From the NCBI GenBank assembly GCA_964406945.1, contig CAYOTO010000002.1, positions 1 through 64,000 of the forward strand: a DNA stretch of 64,000 bases, in the 5' to 3' direction. Each line of letters opens with the position of its first letter. The stretch's first letter is position 1. The position numbers were made by a program, and so were the translations under genes. Under the pieces are notes generated by a model. The model was given only the letters and a program-made list of their open reading frames with translations. It searched no databases and had not been told where the DNA came from. Shown piece after piece: positions 8,501 through 18,159 of this stretch. The stretch is from UBA2266 sp964406945. Lineage in GTDB: Bacteria; Planctomycetota; Phycisphaerae; Sedimentisphaerales; Anaerobacaceae.

Positions 8501-9899
8501 CACCGTTGCCGGCATTACCACACCGGTCTGGCTGAAGCTCGAACGCTCTGCGGGCGGCAATACCAATGTGTACTACTCCACAGACGGTACGGCCACATGG
8601 GAGCAGATTGACGGCGTGAATGTTTTCATGTCCGATACGATTTATGTCGGCATAGCTGTGACCAGTCACGACAGGAGTCAAATCTGCAAGGCGAACTTCT
8701 CAGACTTTACAATCAACGGTTCGCCGGTAACGAATCTGCAGACTCAGGCTATCGGCGGCAACGAGCCCGAGCCTCTGTTCGTCAAGCTCAGCGACGGCAT
8801 AAACGAAGCGACGGTTACGCATCCCGATCCCGACGCGATTCTTAATACGACCTGGCAGGAATGGAATATTCCGCTGGCGGACTTTGCCGGCGTGAACCTG
8901 TCAAACGTGCAGGATGTTGCGGTAGGTGTCGGGACTATCGGCGGACCGGCCGGCGGTACAGGCAGATTGTATGTCGACGACATGCGCGTATATGCCCCCA
9001 GATGCGTGCCCGACCTGGCGAAACCGGCCGCGAGCTTTAACAACGACTGCGTGGTCAACGAAGCCGATCTTGCAATACTGGTTGCCGACTGGCTGGCGAG
9101 CGGTTACGAAGTTACGGTTGAGACCGCAAGCGACGCCAATCTCGAAGCCAGCTATCAGTTCGAGAATTCGCTTCTGGACAGTTCCGGCAACAGCCGCCAT
9201 GCGGATGCGAACGGCGTAATCACGTACGTTACGGGCGTCAGCGGCATGGCCATGGAGACCGATGGAACTACCTGGGCCGAGGTGCCAGACTTCAACGGTG
9301 TGACCGGTGCTTCGGACCGGACGATGGCCGTCTGGGTCAAATCGGATGACGCCGACGACGCGGACTTCGTCAGTTGGGGCCAGGATGTGCCGACCCAGAA
9401 GTGGGTATTCAGGCAGCAGAGCAACAACGGTCTGCCGGGCACCATCCGCTGCGAAGTTAATGGTGGTTTCATTTGTGGATCAACCGATATTCGCGACGGC
9501 GAATGGCATCACGCCGCGGCTGTATTCACCAATGACGGCACACCCATGCTTGAAGACGTCGATTTGTATGTAGATGGTGCACTTGAACGTATCAGTGCCT
9601 TGAACAACAACGCCGTCAATACTGTGGAGACTGGGCACGTGGTTATCGCAAACGAGCCCTGGAACACGGGCCGGCCTATGGTTGGAGCACTCGACGATCT
9701 GCGGATCTACAGTCGCTCTCTGAGCCAGGGCGAGATTCTGAATCTGGCCGGCCTGACAGCCGGTTCGGTATTCCAGCAGCCGGTCGCGGCTCTGATCTCG
9801 ACCGCCGAGGATATCGACCTCAATGACGACGAAGCCGTCGATTTCAAGGATATCGCCGTCATGCTCGATTCCTGGCTGGATGAAGTGCTCTGGCCGTAA
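5538..9899 (+). CDS. Giant secreted LamG / Fn3-like / dockerin-like surface protein
   Basis: A 1453-residue exported protein (signal peptide ends near SPVSA-E). In order: LamG/concanavalin-like domain at about 25-230 (starts LVGWWKMDD, ends LIDDVRIFDREL); two Fn3-like units (TYYWRVDA, TYYWRIDT) to about 430; second LamG at 440-655; a third Fn3-like unit to about 765; a beta-sandwich beginning LIDDFEDYGD; a DUF1349-like sandwich at about 880-1060 nested inside that domain; a dockerin-like EF-hand segment near 1170 (FNNDCVVNEADLAILVADW); a third LamG; and a C-terminal dockerin-like end (DLNDDEAVDFKDIAVMLDSW). It probably binds glycans or the cell surface; no catalytic signature is visible. It is preceded by a strong promoter, a long leader and GAAGGAGG, and ends at a strong terminator. 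Confidence 0.9.
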   Translation: MCRRITLSFLITSLVCMAAASPVSAELVGWWKMDDEGAGMAMDSSGNNRHGTFRGDAYLTAGLVGEAVALDGAGDYVEIVGWTGILGTASRSVTAWVKTSLTGTGAIVGWGPNGSGTRMGFRINDSRLRFEHHAGNIQGNTPLTDGEWHHVAVTIAESAAVNNNDIKLWLDGKEDQQTVNDPDAVNTTSGANVRIGSRPSQNDRFFNGLIDDVRIFDRELTQAEIQETMVIRVAHDPTPADGAESASTTVALSWQPGADATEYQIYFSEDRNAVATGAAEADKGIKTGTSHLEFGLTFGSTYYWRVDAINDANPDSPWTGTVWSFTIPSLKATEPDPVAGKINVPTDIQLNWTEGYGMIIQDVYLGTSFDDVNNADTSTADIFQESTANTNYSLTGLEYDTTYYWRIDTSRLEGADLLVAKGDVWSFTTMPYIPPSSDPNLVAQWTFEELAGDTVLDRAGRGNHAYLRGNATFETPGYMGDGAMISDGDAGNSYAAISNLSYASTGMPAVSVAAWVRTEGTDGTMCIVSFDRNEYWRFEIGGNNGGMGPGRLGFETMTDAGQLDFGGNALVNDGNWHHVAAVYDNGTVNLYVDGWLDATTSMGTGFGSGNTRYGFIGSRSEATYFDHTDYGGHNEKWAGSLDDVRIYDKGLTRDDVLLVMRGDPLQAWNPVPTNWRTVTVDQFSVLSWSPGDMAARHDLYFGTNEDAVRNASIGDPMGVYIGRQDPNSYIPTGMALGQTYYWRVDEYNTDGSLTTGRIWSFTLGAFLLIDDFEDYGDLQLPNEPGGRIWYTWLDGFGYNNPPPAYPGNGTGSVVNPTSAANSGSQAMFVQYDNTGTFENSLGVHYSMVNANPANLSLGTNWNRNGTAALSLWFRGEPSPAGSLVNETDGSTTISGGGADIWNVTYAGQSGEPYHDEFNFAYVETNVNTFTSAIVKINSVAFTNTWAKVGIMVRQSLDDDSAHSSVVATPGQGVSFQRRTDTGVASASTTVAGITTPVWLKLERSAGGNTNVYYSTDGTATWEQIDGVNVFMSDTIYVGIAVTSHDRSQICKANFSDFTINGSPVTNLQTQAIGGNEPEPLFVKLSDGINEATVTHPDPDAILNTTWQEWNIPLADFAGVNLSNVQDVAVGVGTIGGPAGGTGRLYVDDMRVYAPRCVPDLAKPAASFNNDCVVNEADLAILVADWLASGYEVTVETASDANLEASYQFENSLLDSSGNSRHADANGVITYVTGVSGMAMETDGTTWAEVPDFNGVTGASDRTMAVWVKSDDADDADFVSWGQDVPTQKWVFRQQSNNGLPGTIRCEVNGGFICGSTDIRDGEWHHAAAVFTNDGTPMLEDVDLYVDGALERISALNNNAVNTVETGHVVIANEPWNTGRPMVGALDDLRIYSRSLSQGEILNLAGLTAGSVFQQPVAALISTAEDIDLNDDEAVDFKDIAVMLDSWLDEVLWP

Positions 9900-9932
9900 A
9901 CGCAGGGCCATTGCACAATTGTTCGACAACTC

Positions 9933-9967
9933 GGGGCCCGCATCGAAATTCGGTGCGGGCCCCTGAT
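9933..9967 (+). terminator. Rho-independent terminator after the LamG gene
   Basis: A perfect 10-base stem, GGGGCCCGCA (9933-9942) with TGCGGGCCCC (9954-9963), has an 11-base loop and is followed by TGATTTT. It lies 34 bases after the stop codon of the giant LamG gene. Confidence 0.85.
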
Positions 9968-10026
9968 TTTCAGAATGAAGTGATCGCCTTCAGTGTGATC
10001 AAAAAGAGCCGAGCGGCATTTTGGCG

Positions 10027-10055
10027 TTCACAAATGAGGGTCTCTTTGGTATAAT
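10027..10055 (+). promoter_or_regulatory. Near-consensus sigma70-like promoter
   Basis: TTCACA (10027-10032), 17 bases, then a perfect TATAAT (10050-10055). It lies 60 bases before the GTG start at 10115 and after the previous gene's terminator, so the CotH-type gene has its own transcription unit. Confidence 0.7.
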
Positions 10056-10114
10056 AAAGAACGTACATTGAAGCCGCCCGCCTTAGCCACGGCCCGCCTG
10101 AGATTGGAGTACGA

Positions 10115-13100
10115 GTGAATCGTTTAGGGCGTTTTCTATTTGCGACATTTCTCGCAGCGACCCTCTGGCCGAGTTTCGCTGCTGCACGGTGTCCGCACGC
10201 GGACCTGAGCGGCGACTGCAGGGTCGATTTCGAGGACCTGTTCGTGTTGGGCGCGCGCTGGCTCGAACCTCCCGAAAGTCCGGCCGACCTGAATGGTGAC
10301 GATTCGGTTGATTTCATTGACTATGTCGCAGTGGCTTCGCAATGGAGCGAGGCCGGGATTCCACTGGCTATAAACGAGTGTATGGCTTCGAATCCGGATA
10401 CGCCCGCCAAACGCCAGTATGCCTACTATAATTCGTGGCGAGACCCACAGGGAGAATTCGAGGACTGGATCGAAATCTACAATTTCGGCGACGAACCGAT
10501 TGATGTTCGCGGGATGTACATGACCGACGATCCGACCGAGCCGCAAATGTGGCGGATCGAACCCGATACTTCCACACAGACGGTTATACAGCCGGGGGAT
10601 TATCTGATAATCTGGGCGGACGACGAAACCTCGGATTCCGGTCTGCATGCGGGCTTCCAGCTCGCTGCCGACGGCGATGAGATAGCGATGTTCGCGGCAG
10701 ACGGTAAGACACTGATAGATGCTATCCATTTTCCGGAGCAGACGGCCGATATCAGCTACGGACGCTACCCGGACGCTAACGAGAGTTTGCGGTTTTTGAG
10801 TCTGCCGTCGCCGGGAGCGGTCAATCAGGGAGCCTATTTGGGGGAGGTTGCGGAGGTACAGTTCAGTAAAGAGCGGGGTCTGTGCGACGAACCTTTTACG
10901 GTTACGCTGAGCACCGAAACCGACGATGCAAGAATCTATTACACCCGCGACGGCTCCGAGCCTTACGATTTGTCCGAACGTCCTCCCAAAGGCTTGCGCT
11001 ACACCGGCCCAATAACGATCGACCGGACAACATGTATCCGCGCCAAAGCCGTGAAGTACGGCTACAAGCCTTCGAAGCATGTCACCCATACCTACATTTT
11101 CCTCGACCAGGTGTTGGAACAGCCGGATAATCCGCCTGGATTTCCGCAATCCTGGATAGACCGGCCGTCGGACTACGCAATGGATGCGAGAATAGTCAAC
11201 GATCCGGTTTACGGTCCGAAGGTCAAAGATGCTCTGGTAACGCACAGGATCATGTCACTGTCTCTCGACCAGAAACACCTGTGGAATGCGGAAACCGGCA
11301 TATATGTTAACCCGGGTCAGGAAGGCGTCGCATGGGAGAGGCCGGTATCGATGGAAATAATCGACCCCAACGGCGGCAAAGAGATACAGGTAAACGCCGG
11401 GCTGCGGATTCAAGGCAGCGCGAGCCGGAGTCTGAGCCGCTCCAAACATAACATGAGGCTGCTGTTCAAGTCGATGTACGGTCCTTCGAAGCTTGAATTT
11501 CCGATGTTCGAGGACTGGCCGGTGGAGCGATTCGATACGATAATCCTTCGAGGCGGCAACGGTGATTCGTGGATTCACCCTAACGTCAGCCAGCAGATTC
11601 GCGCACAATACATACGTGATCAGTATCCGCGGGATATGCAGGTCGCAATGGGTCGCATAACCGCCGGACAAGGTTATATTCACCTGTACATAAATGGTTT
11701 GTATTGGGGGCTATACCACACGATAGAAAGACCGAACGCGTCTTTCTGGGCCGAGCACCTCGGCGGGCGTAAAGAAGATTGGGACGTGGTCCAGCATAAA
11801 AACGGAACCGTGGACGGCAACCGCAACACGTGGAACATTATGATGCAAATTGCCAACTCGGGCCTGGGTTCCGAGCAGGCTTACGAGGATATCGCCCGGT
11901 ACGTTGATATCGACAATCTGATCGACTATATGATTGTGAATTTTTACATAGGAAACACCGACTGGGACCACAACAACTGGTATGGGGCCAGGAGAAGATC
12001 GCCCCAAGGGCGGTTCAGGTTCTGCAACTGGGACTCGGAACGAACCTTCTTGCGAGCGAACGACAATGTCACAGGAAAAAACAACAACAATCAGCCCACT
12101 CACGTTCATCAACAACTGACGGCGAACAGCGAGTACAGGCTGAGATTCGCGGATGCCGTTCACAAGCATCTATTCAACGGCGGATTACTCACTCCGCAGG
12201 CAGCGGCCGATCGCTGGATGGCATGGGCCGACAGGATTCGTCTGGCGCTGGTTGCCGAATCTGCGCGCTGGGGCGACAACAAGCGTCCGGCCAACCCCTA
12301 TACGCCCGACGTCGAGTGGCAGGCCGAACTCGACTGGTTTATGAACACCTACTTTCCCGGCAGAACTACAACAGTTCTGCAGCAGTTGAAGGGCAGGAAT
12401 CTCTATCCTGCTATTCAAGCCCCGGTCTACAGTCGCCACGGCGGAATTGTGGAGCCCGGTTTTGCACTGTCGATGACAGCCCAGCAGGGCGATATCTGGT
12501 ATACAAAGGACGGTTCCGATCCTCGCGCACCCGGTGAGAGTACGCCGAAGACGGACATTCTCGTTGAAGAAACCGCCGGCAAACGGGTTGTTGTGCCCAC
12601 AGCGTCAATTGATCAGGCATGGACCGGGAAAGACGATTTCGATGATTCGAGCTGGCTTGGAGTTTTCGGCGAACCGGGCGGTGTCGGTTTCGATCGGGAC
12701 GGTGATTACAACGATCTATTGAGCACCGATCTGGTCGACCAGATGTATGGTATCAACGCGAGCTGCTACGTTAGAATACCGTTCGTTATCGACGAGGTGA
12801 ATCCATCGAACTACAATTCACTGTCGCTGTACATAAGATACGACGACGGCTATGTCGCCTACATTAACGGCGTACCGGTAGCACGCGCCAATGCTCCAGG
12901 CTCGCCCGCATGGAACTCTCAATCGCTTGCGGGTCATCCCGATACGGCCGCTGTCGAGCCTGAATTCGTCGATGTTTCGGCCTATATTTATGCTCTTCGT
13001 CCCGGCGACAACATTCTGGCCATACATGCAATGAATCGCTCGACCACCAGCGATGACGTACTCGTAACCGCCCGATTGACGGTGTCAACTGTACCATCGG

Positions 13101-14713
13101 TCACCGGGGTATCGCCCACCGCATTCAAATATGACCAGCCGGTAGTCCTTAATGAAACCACCTGCGTCAAAGCGAGAACGCTGAATAATGGAGACTGGAG
13201 CGCCTTGAATGAGGCGGTTTTTGCGGTAGGTCCCGTTGCGGAGAACCTGAGAATAAGTGAGATCATGTACAGGCCGGAAGACACCGGAGATCCCAACGAT
13301 CCGAACGCCGAGTTTGTAGAACTCACGAATGTTGGCAGCGAGACGATCAGCCTCAATTTGGTGAAATTTACGGACGGCATCGACTTTACCTTCCCGAAAA
13401 TGAACCTTGCGGCGGGCGATTATGTTGTTGTAGCTAAGCATCGAAAGGCCTTCGAGACCAGATACGGCACCCAGCTAAATGTTGCCGGCTACTATGACGG
13501 CCGTCTCAGTAACGGCGGAGAGCGAATAACGCTGGCCGATGCAGCCGGCAGGGAGATAGTCAACTTCAGGTACAAAGACGGATGGTACGATATGACAGAC
13601 GGGGAAGGCTTCTCGCTGACTCTGCGAAATCCGACTTCGAAGGATCTTTCTCTTTACGACCGGAAAGAGGGCTGGAGGCCGAGTGCACTGGTGGGCGGCT
13701 CGCCCGGATGGGACGATTCCGGATTTGTTCCTGAGCCGGGTTCGGTTGTGATAAACGAAGTACTCGCACACTCGCATGCGGCCGCTGCCGACTGGATCGA
13801 ACTGCATAATACAACCGAGAAGGTTATCAATATCGGCGGCTGGTATTTAAGTGACAGCGATGCCGACGACCCGAACCGTATGAAGTACCGCATACCGGAT
13901 GGAACACGTATCGAGCCGAATGATTATATCGTTTTTTACGAGTATTCGCACTTCGGCGGTCCCGATGCCGACGAGCCGTTCGCACTGAGCGAAAACGGGG
14001 ACGCGGTGGTTTTGTCTTCGGCCCAGGATGACGCCCTGGCCGGCTATCGCGACCGGGAGGATTTTGACGCTTCGCCGACCGGCATCGCGTTCGGTCGATA
14101 CCGCAAGGCGGTCGAAGGCACCTTCAATTTCGTTCTGATGAGCGAAAACACACCGGGAAGCGCCAATGCCTATCCGCTCGTAGGGCCGGTTGTGGTCAAC
14201 GAGATCATGTACAATCCACTTTCCGGAGATCAGGACCGCGAATACATCGAACTGCTGAACATAACCGACTCGCCGGTAACGCTCTACGACTATGCCACCG
14301 GCGATCCCTGGAAATTTACCGACGGCATAGAACTGATCTTCGGCGGCAATCCGCCCGTAACCATCCCGGCAAATGGATTGCTGCTGCTGGTAAAGGACGA
14401 TGCCGAATTCGTTTCGCAGTACGGTGCCGCACCGCCCGGCGTGCAGGTCCTGCAGTGGCATAGCGGCAATCTCAGCAACGGCGGCGAAAAGCTCGAAATC
14501 TCCATGCCGGGCGATGTCGACAAATTCGGCGTGCGCCGGTACATCCGCATCGACAGGATAAATTTCAGTGATGGCTCACATCCTGAAGGACAGGACCCCT
14601 GGCCTTCGAGTCCGGACGGCGGCGGCACTTCTTTGGGTCGAGTCGCACCATGGCTTTACGGTAACGAGGCGGCGAACTGGCAGCCGATTCCGCCTTCTCC
14701 AGGCCTTCGCTAG
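10115..14713 (+). CDS. Giant secreted CotH-kinase / LTD / dockerin-like protein
   Basis: A 1532-residue protein with a GTG start (GGAG 5 bases upstream) and a signal peptide. In order: a dockerin-like pair of Ca-binding repeats (LSGDCRVDFEDLFVLGARW, LNGDDSVDFIDYVAVASQW) at 25-80; LTD domain from 85; chitobiase-C-terminal-like domain 260-330; CotH kinase-like domain about 375-700; a second chitobiase-C-like domain from about 770, split by an inserted galactose-binding-like domain (FDDSSWLG, IRYDDGYVAYING); then LTD domains starting near 1044, 1210 and 1358. CotH is an atypical protein kinase of spore coats. The first catalytic Asp region is present (NTDWDHNNW), but the usual PWDxDxTF block reads NWDSERTF, so activity is uncertain. 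It is likely a surface or matrix protein. Confidence 0.88.
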   Translation: MNRLGRFLFATFLAATLWPSFAAARCPHADLSGDCRVDFEDLFVLGARWLEPPESPADLNGDDSVDFIDYVAVASQWSEAGIPLAINECMASNPDTPAKRQYAYYNSWRDPQGEFEDWIEIYNFGDEPIDVRGMYMTDDPTEPQMWRIEPDTSTQTVIQPGDYLIIWADDETSDSGLHAGFQLAADGDEIAMFAADGKTLIDAIHFPEQTADISYGRYPDANESLRFLSLPSPGAVNQGAYLGEVAEVQFSKERGLCDEPFTVTLSTETDDARIYYTRDGSEPYDLSERPPKGLRYTGPITIDRTTCIRAKAVKYGYKPSKHVTHTYIFLDQVLEQPDNPPGFPQSWIDRPSDYAMDARIVNDPVYGPKVKDALVTHRIMSLSLDQKHLWNAETGIYVNPGQEGVAWERPVSMEIIDPNGGKEIQVNAGLRIQGSASRSLSRSKHNMRLLFKSMYGPSKLEFPMFEDWPVERFDTIILRGGNGDSWIHPNVSQQIRAQYIRDQYPRDMQVAMGRITAGQGYIHLYINGLYWGLYHTIERPNASFWAEHLGGRKEDWDVVQHKNGTVDGNRNTWNIMMQIANSGLGSEQAYEDIARYVDIDNLIDYMIVNFYIGNTDWDHNNWYGARRRSPQGRFRFCNWDSERTFLRANDNVTGKNNNNQPTHVHQQLTANSEYRLRFADAVHKHLFNGGLLTPQAAADRWMAWADRIRLALVAESARWGDNKRPANPYTPDVEWQAELDWFMNTYFPGRTTTVLQQLKGRNLYPAIQAPVYSRHGGIVEPGFALSMTAQQGDIWYTKDGSDPRAPGESTPKTDILVEETAGKRVVVPTASIDQAWTGKDDFDDSSWLGVFGEPGGVGFDRDGDYNDLLSTDLVDQMYGINASCYVRIPFVIDEVNPSNYNSLSLYIRYDDGYVAYINGVPVARANAPGSPAWNSQSLAGHPDTAAVEPEFVDVSAYIYALRPGDNILAIHAMNRSTTSDDVLVTARLTVSTVPSVTGVSPTAFKYDQPVVLNETTCVKARTLNNGDWSALNEAVFAVGPVAENLRISEIMYRPEDTGDPNDPNAEFVELTNVGSETISLNLVKFTDGIDFTFPKMNLAAGDYVVVAKHRKAFETRYGTQLNVAGYYDGRLSNGGERITLADAAGREIVNFRYKDGWYDMTDGEGFSLTLRNPTSKDLSLYDRKEGWRPSALVGGSPGWDDSGFVPEPGSVVINEVLAHSHAAAADWIELHNTTEKVINIGGWYLSDSDADDPNRMKYRIPDGTRIEPNDYIVFYEYSHFGGPDADEPFALSENGDAVVLSSAQDDALAGYRDREDFDASPTGIAFGRYRKAVEGTFNFVLMSENTPGSANAYPLVGPVVVNEIMYNPLSGDQDREYIELLNITDSPVTLYDYATGDPWKFTDGIELIFGGNPPVTIPANGLLLLVKDDAEFVSQYGAAPPGVQVLQWHSGNLSNGGEKLEISMPGDVDKFGVRRYIRIDRINFSDGSHPEGQDPWPSSPDGGGTSLGRVAPWLYGNEAANWQPIPPSPGLR

Positions 14714-14748
14714 TTTTTGCCGGAGCCAAGTCACTTGTGGTGACCCAC

Positions 14749-14778
14749 TTGCGTTAACCTCTCTATATCTGCTAAACT
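14749..14778 (+). promoter_or_regulatory. Weak candidate promoter
   Basis: TTGCGT (14749-14754), 18 bases, TAAACT (14773-14778). It falls in the 108-base gap between the CotH-type gene and the next gene. The -10 match is moderate. Confidence 0.3.
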
Positions 14779-14821
14779 CATATGGTCTTTAATCGGCGCT
14801 ATCTTTGCAGGATAATTTACT

Positions 14822-16183
14822 ATGCCTCAATTAAACGCAAAAAACGTGGTTTCTTGTTGCCTGGTGGCGGTCGTCCTGGAGGCTGTTTGGAATCCGACTT
14901 ATGTGGAAGCGGCGACCGCCCACGACCCGCGGTTCGAAGACAGAGCAATCTGGCCCAAACTGAGCGGCAAGGAGTACTTTCTCGAACAGCAGTGGTCCGA
15001 AGGGAGGCTTCTGGTGTGGGCCCACCCCGGCAAGGGTGGGGGAAAAAGAGTTCGAAACGGTCTTGACGTGACCAAACCGGCAAACTGGCTCTGCGAAGGT
15101 AAGCCGTGCGAAGAACTGATTCTGGACGAGAATACGGACCTGCTGTTTCCGGCGTCACAAGCGCCGTACAGTGTGGGGTTTCGGGGCACGGATATTCGCG
15201 AGATCTGCCGACATGTAACCATTGAATCCGGTGCGGGTTTCATCGGCGGCGGCGATGGAGTGGGCCGCAGTATCTACGGCAATGTATGGGTCAAAAAAGG
15301 CGGAGGCATGGATTCGCAGGGGGCGACCCGTTTTCTGGGCTCACAGCATACGTTCTTTCGCAACGACAACACCAGGGAAACCATCGAGTCCATGGGCCGG
15401 GGCGATGGAATAATGTCATCGCAATACTTCACCTTCAATAAGAAAAACAACGCATCTGTTGAATTTCTGGGTCATGTGACCGTACTGGATGAATTCCGCA
15501 TATTCGGCTGCACGGTGATAGTCGGTCCGGACAGCATTTTGCAGCCGGGCAGAAACGCATCACCCACCATACAGCAGGGCGGAGTGCTGGCGTTAATGGA
15601 CGGAGCCGTGTTTGAAAGCTGGAACAACGACTTCGGCTCCCCGGAAATGCAGGTGCTCGGCGGAACCATTCAGGGCGGTTTGCCGGATCGGCCGCTAACC
15701 AGAGACTGTAAATTCGGACTGGCATTCAAGAATCACACCAAGGCCGACCATGCAAACGCCGACCAAAAAACGCGCAGCCGCAGATTGCGTCGCGTTCCTG
15801 CTTTAGTGGTCAAAGAGGGCGCACTGAAGTCTTACACCACAGATTGTGAAAAAGCTCACCTGGTTTTTTCGGTAATGGCCAACCAGGATATCTGCCCGCG
15901 GCCCGGTACCGAAGATTATGAGAAAGCTGTTAAACGCTCGCCCGAAAAGGCCCCGCTTTACAAATGGATGCTTCAACTTCCGCGAGGCACCGACTGCTTT
16001 ATCGGAAGCGGCGTTACGATAGACTGCGTGGAATTCGACTTCCTTCGCAGGGGCGGCCTGATGTGCGAAGATCCGGAAGCTGTGCACAAATACAAGAATC
16101 TGTTCTTCGGTCCCCACTGTAGGGGCGAATCATCAGAGCTTATCAGTCATTTGCCATCCCTGGGCAGAAGGGGCGATTACTGA
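14822..16183 (+). CDS. Secreted protein of unknown function
   Basis: A 453-residue protein with an N-terminal hydrophobic segment (VVSCCLVAVVLEAVW) that probably acts as a signal peptide. The body has many short Gly-rich beta-strand blocks (GAGFIGGGDGVG, GGVLALMDGAVFES, EMQVLGGTIQGG), which suggests a right-handed beta-helix or similar all-beta fold. A basic patch (KTRSRRLRRV) lies near residue 320. I do not recognise a family; a G8-like domain is possible but unsupported by a clear motif. AGGA lies about 10 bases before the ATG. The next gene starts 41 bases later on the same strand, so the pair is probably co-transcribed. Confidence 0.65.
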   Translation: MPQLNAKNVVSCCLVAVVLEAVWNPTYVEAATAHDPRFEDRAIWPKLSGKEYFLEQQWSEGRLLVWAHPGKGGGKRVRNGLDVTKPANWLCEGKPCEELILDENTDLLFPASQAPYSVGFRGTDIREICRHVTIESGAGFIGGGDGVGRSIYGNVWVKKGGGMDSQGATRFLGSQHTFFRNDNTRETIESMGRGDGIMSSQYFTFNKKNNASVEFLGHVTVLDEFRIFGCTVIVGPDSILQPGRNASPTIQQGGVLALMDGAVFESWNNDFGSPEMQVLGGTIQGGLPDRPLTRDCKFGLAFKNHTKADHANADQKTRSRRLRRVPALVVKEGALKSYTTDCEKAHLVFSVMANQDICPRPGTEDYEKAVKRSPEKAPLYKWMLQLPRGTDCFIGSGVTIDCVEFDFLRRGGLMCEDPEAVHKYKNLFFGPHCRGESSELISHLPSLGRRGDY

Positions 16184-16224
16184 TTCGCGGTTTTTCACCA
16201 AATGATCTAAGTTTTGAGGTAGGA

Positions 16225-18159
16225 ATGTTCAGCAAGCAGTCTTTCATAATTGGGGCCCTCATGCTGTGCGTAACCGGCGCATCACATGCATTGGTAAACC
16301 CACAGTTGCAGCCGACTCATCTTATCGAACGGCACGAGGCCGTTATCGCCGGTGTTGTAACTACGGCGGATTACGGTAGCGGTAAGGTTGTGTTTCTCAT
16401 TACGGATATCTGCAAAGGGCGATTCGAACCGAATCACGTCTCGGTAGATGTACCCGAAGTCGATTTTGACGAAGCCAGTCTGTTCGACGATGTCGAAGAA
16501 GGCGGCACTATAGTTGCTTACGTGGGCAAGCGGCGCAGACGACACGAGAGAGATGTTCTCCTGTACGCCGGATCGCGGTGGCACGAAGCGCAAATGAAGA
16601 GCCTGCACGACAAGTCGCACTGGGACTGGGCCGCTGCACTCGGAGATGAGATGGTCGGCACATTCAACGGCGACGCGGGTCGACTGCGGGATATGATGCT
16701 GGATGCCGCCGAGGGCCTCGATTTCTTTCCGGCCAGGCCGACGATTAAATTCAAGGACTCGGTTGCCATCGGCAAATTCAGTGCTCCGATACGGGCGGTA
16801 GCTATTTTCGATATCGACCGGGATGGAAGACCCGATCTATTCGCTGCGAATCGCCAAGAGTCGCGCATCTATCTGCAATCCGGTGATCTCGAGTTCAGCA
16901 ACCCTGCCAATCGACCTGATATGGGTGTACCCGGCTGTGTGAGCTGTTCTTTCGTTGACCTCAACGCCGACGGCTACCCCGAGCTGCTCGCTGACGATAT
17001 TGTGTATAAGGGCTCGTCCGGGGGCTTTGTCCGCTCGGATATGCTGCCCGGGTCGCCGAGCGGAAAGGTCGTATCCAGTGCTTTCGTCGAAATAAACGGG
17101 GACGGTCGGCCCGATGCAGCAGTATCTTACGAAAAGGGCGGTATGAGGGTTTTTCTAAACACCGGCTCGAACTCACCGGTGTTCGAGGATGCAACCGCTT
17201 CGATCGGGCTCGAAAAAGAAAAAAACGGCGCCGGTTTGAGCGGCTTTTTCGCCCCGGGCGACTTCAACGGCGACCGGCGATGCGATCTGTATTACGGAGC
17301 GGGCAATGGGTTTATCCTGCTCCAGGATGGCAACGGACGGTTCGCTCCCATGCAGCACAAGCTCCCATTCGATTATGCAACTTTTTCGGCGTCGGACGAA
17401 TCGGCTCTGACGGGCGCCGGCTGTTTTGCGCCCATCTGGAAGGTCGATTCGCAGGATCTGATTGTGCCGGCGGAAATGCACTTCATCCTGGCGGTGTATG
17501 AACAGGGCAAGGCCCGTAATGTGACCGGCTGCGGCAATGAAATCCGGCTCGGGCGGGTCAGCCAGATCGCTACGCTTGCCGAGGACCTGAATGTCGACGG
17601 TTACCTGGATTTGCTTACCATCACCCGCGCTGCCGACGCTGAGAACATCTTCCACGCCAACCGCGGCTACGGCTCGTTCATGCTTTCCGAACTCTACATG
17701 GACTACGAGGGTCTTCCAGGCGAGGGCTTTGGAAAAGGCGCCTGGTCTGTCGCAGCCGGAGATTTGAATGACGACGGAGCTCCCGATTTGCTTTTGGGCG
17801 GCGCAGACGGAACACTGCGTCTGGCTCTAAATGATGTATTCAGACACCCCCTGCGTCAACCCAAAGAGCACCCAACCGCCTTGCAGGCAGCGCTGGCGAA
17901 AATTAAGGTGCTAACCGTGCAAACGGATCGGCCAGGCGTCGAAATTACCGTTACCGACTCCAAAGGCCGTACCGTAGCCCGCCGCATTACCGGAGCAAGC
18001 GTTCTGACGGGCTGCTGCGGGCCATATACCGTGGATTTTGCCGTTCGCTCCGACGGCAAATGTACGCTCGCAACCAGAACCGGCGAAAGGCCTGAAGTGA
18101 GCAGGATAATTAACCTGAACCGGAAAGAACGGGTAAAAGTACGCCTCGATTGGAAATAG
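16225..18159 (+). CDS. Secreted FG-GAP/VCBS-repeat protein
   Basis: A 644-residue exported protein (signal peptide MFSKQSFIIGALMLCVTGAS, cleavage near SHA-L). Residues about 30-170 form an N-terminal domain of unknown type. From about 190 to 540 there are at least six FG-GAP/VCBS calcium-binding blades: DIDRDGRPDL, DLNADGYPEL, EINGDGRPDA, DFNGDRRCDL, DLNVDGYLDL and DLNDDGAPDL, as in integrin-alpha-like seven-bladed propellers. The last 90 residues look like a small beta-sandwich (PGVEITVTDSKGRTVARR). The likely role is surface binding or adhesion. GAGGTAGGA lies just before the ATG. Confidence 0.88.
   Translation: MFSKQSFIIGALMLCVTGASHALVNPQLQPTHLIERHEAVIAGVVTTADYGSGKVVFLITDICKGRFEPNHVSVDVPEVDFDEASLFDDVEEGGTIVAYVGKRRRRHERDVLLYAGSRWHEAQMKSLHDKSHWDWAAALGDEMVGTFNGDAGRLRDMMLDAAEGLDFFPARPTIKFKDSVAIGKFSAPIRAVAIFDIDRDGRPDLFAANRQESRIYLQSGDLEFSNPANRPDMGVPGCVSCSFVDLNADGYPELLADDIVYKGSSGGFVRSDMLPGSPSGKVVSSAFVEINGDGRPDAAVSYEKGGMRVFLNTGSNSPVFEDATASIGLEKEKNGAGLSGFFAPGDFNGDRRCDLYYGAGNGFILLQDGNGRFAPMQHKLPFDYATFSASDESALTGAGCFAPIWKVDSQDLIVPAEMHFILAVYEQGKARNVTGCGNEIRLGRVSQIATLAEDLNVDGYLDLLTITRAADAENIFHANRGYGSFMLSELYMDYEGLPGEGFGKGAWSVAAGDLNDDGAPDLLLGGADGTLRLALNDVFRHPLRQPKEHPTALQAALAKIKVLTVQTDRPGVEITVTDSKGRTVARRITGASVLTGCCGPYTVDFAVRSDGKCTLATRTGERPEVSRIINLNRKERVKVRLDWK

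Noticed and set aside
7455..8681. A 408-codon reverse frame inside the giant LamG gene
   Set aside because: No ribosome site or domain; the forward frame has recognised modules throughout.
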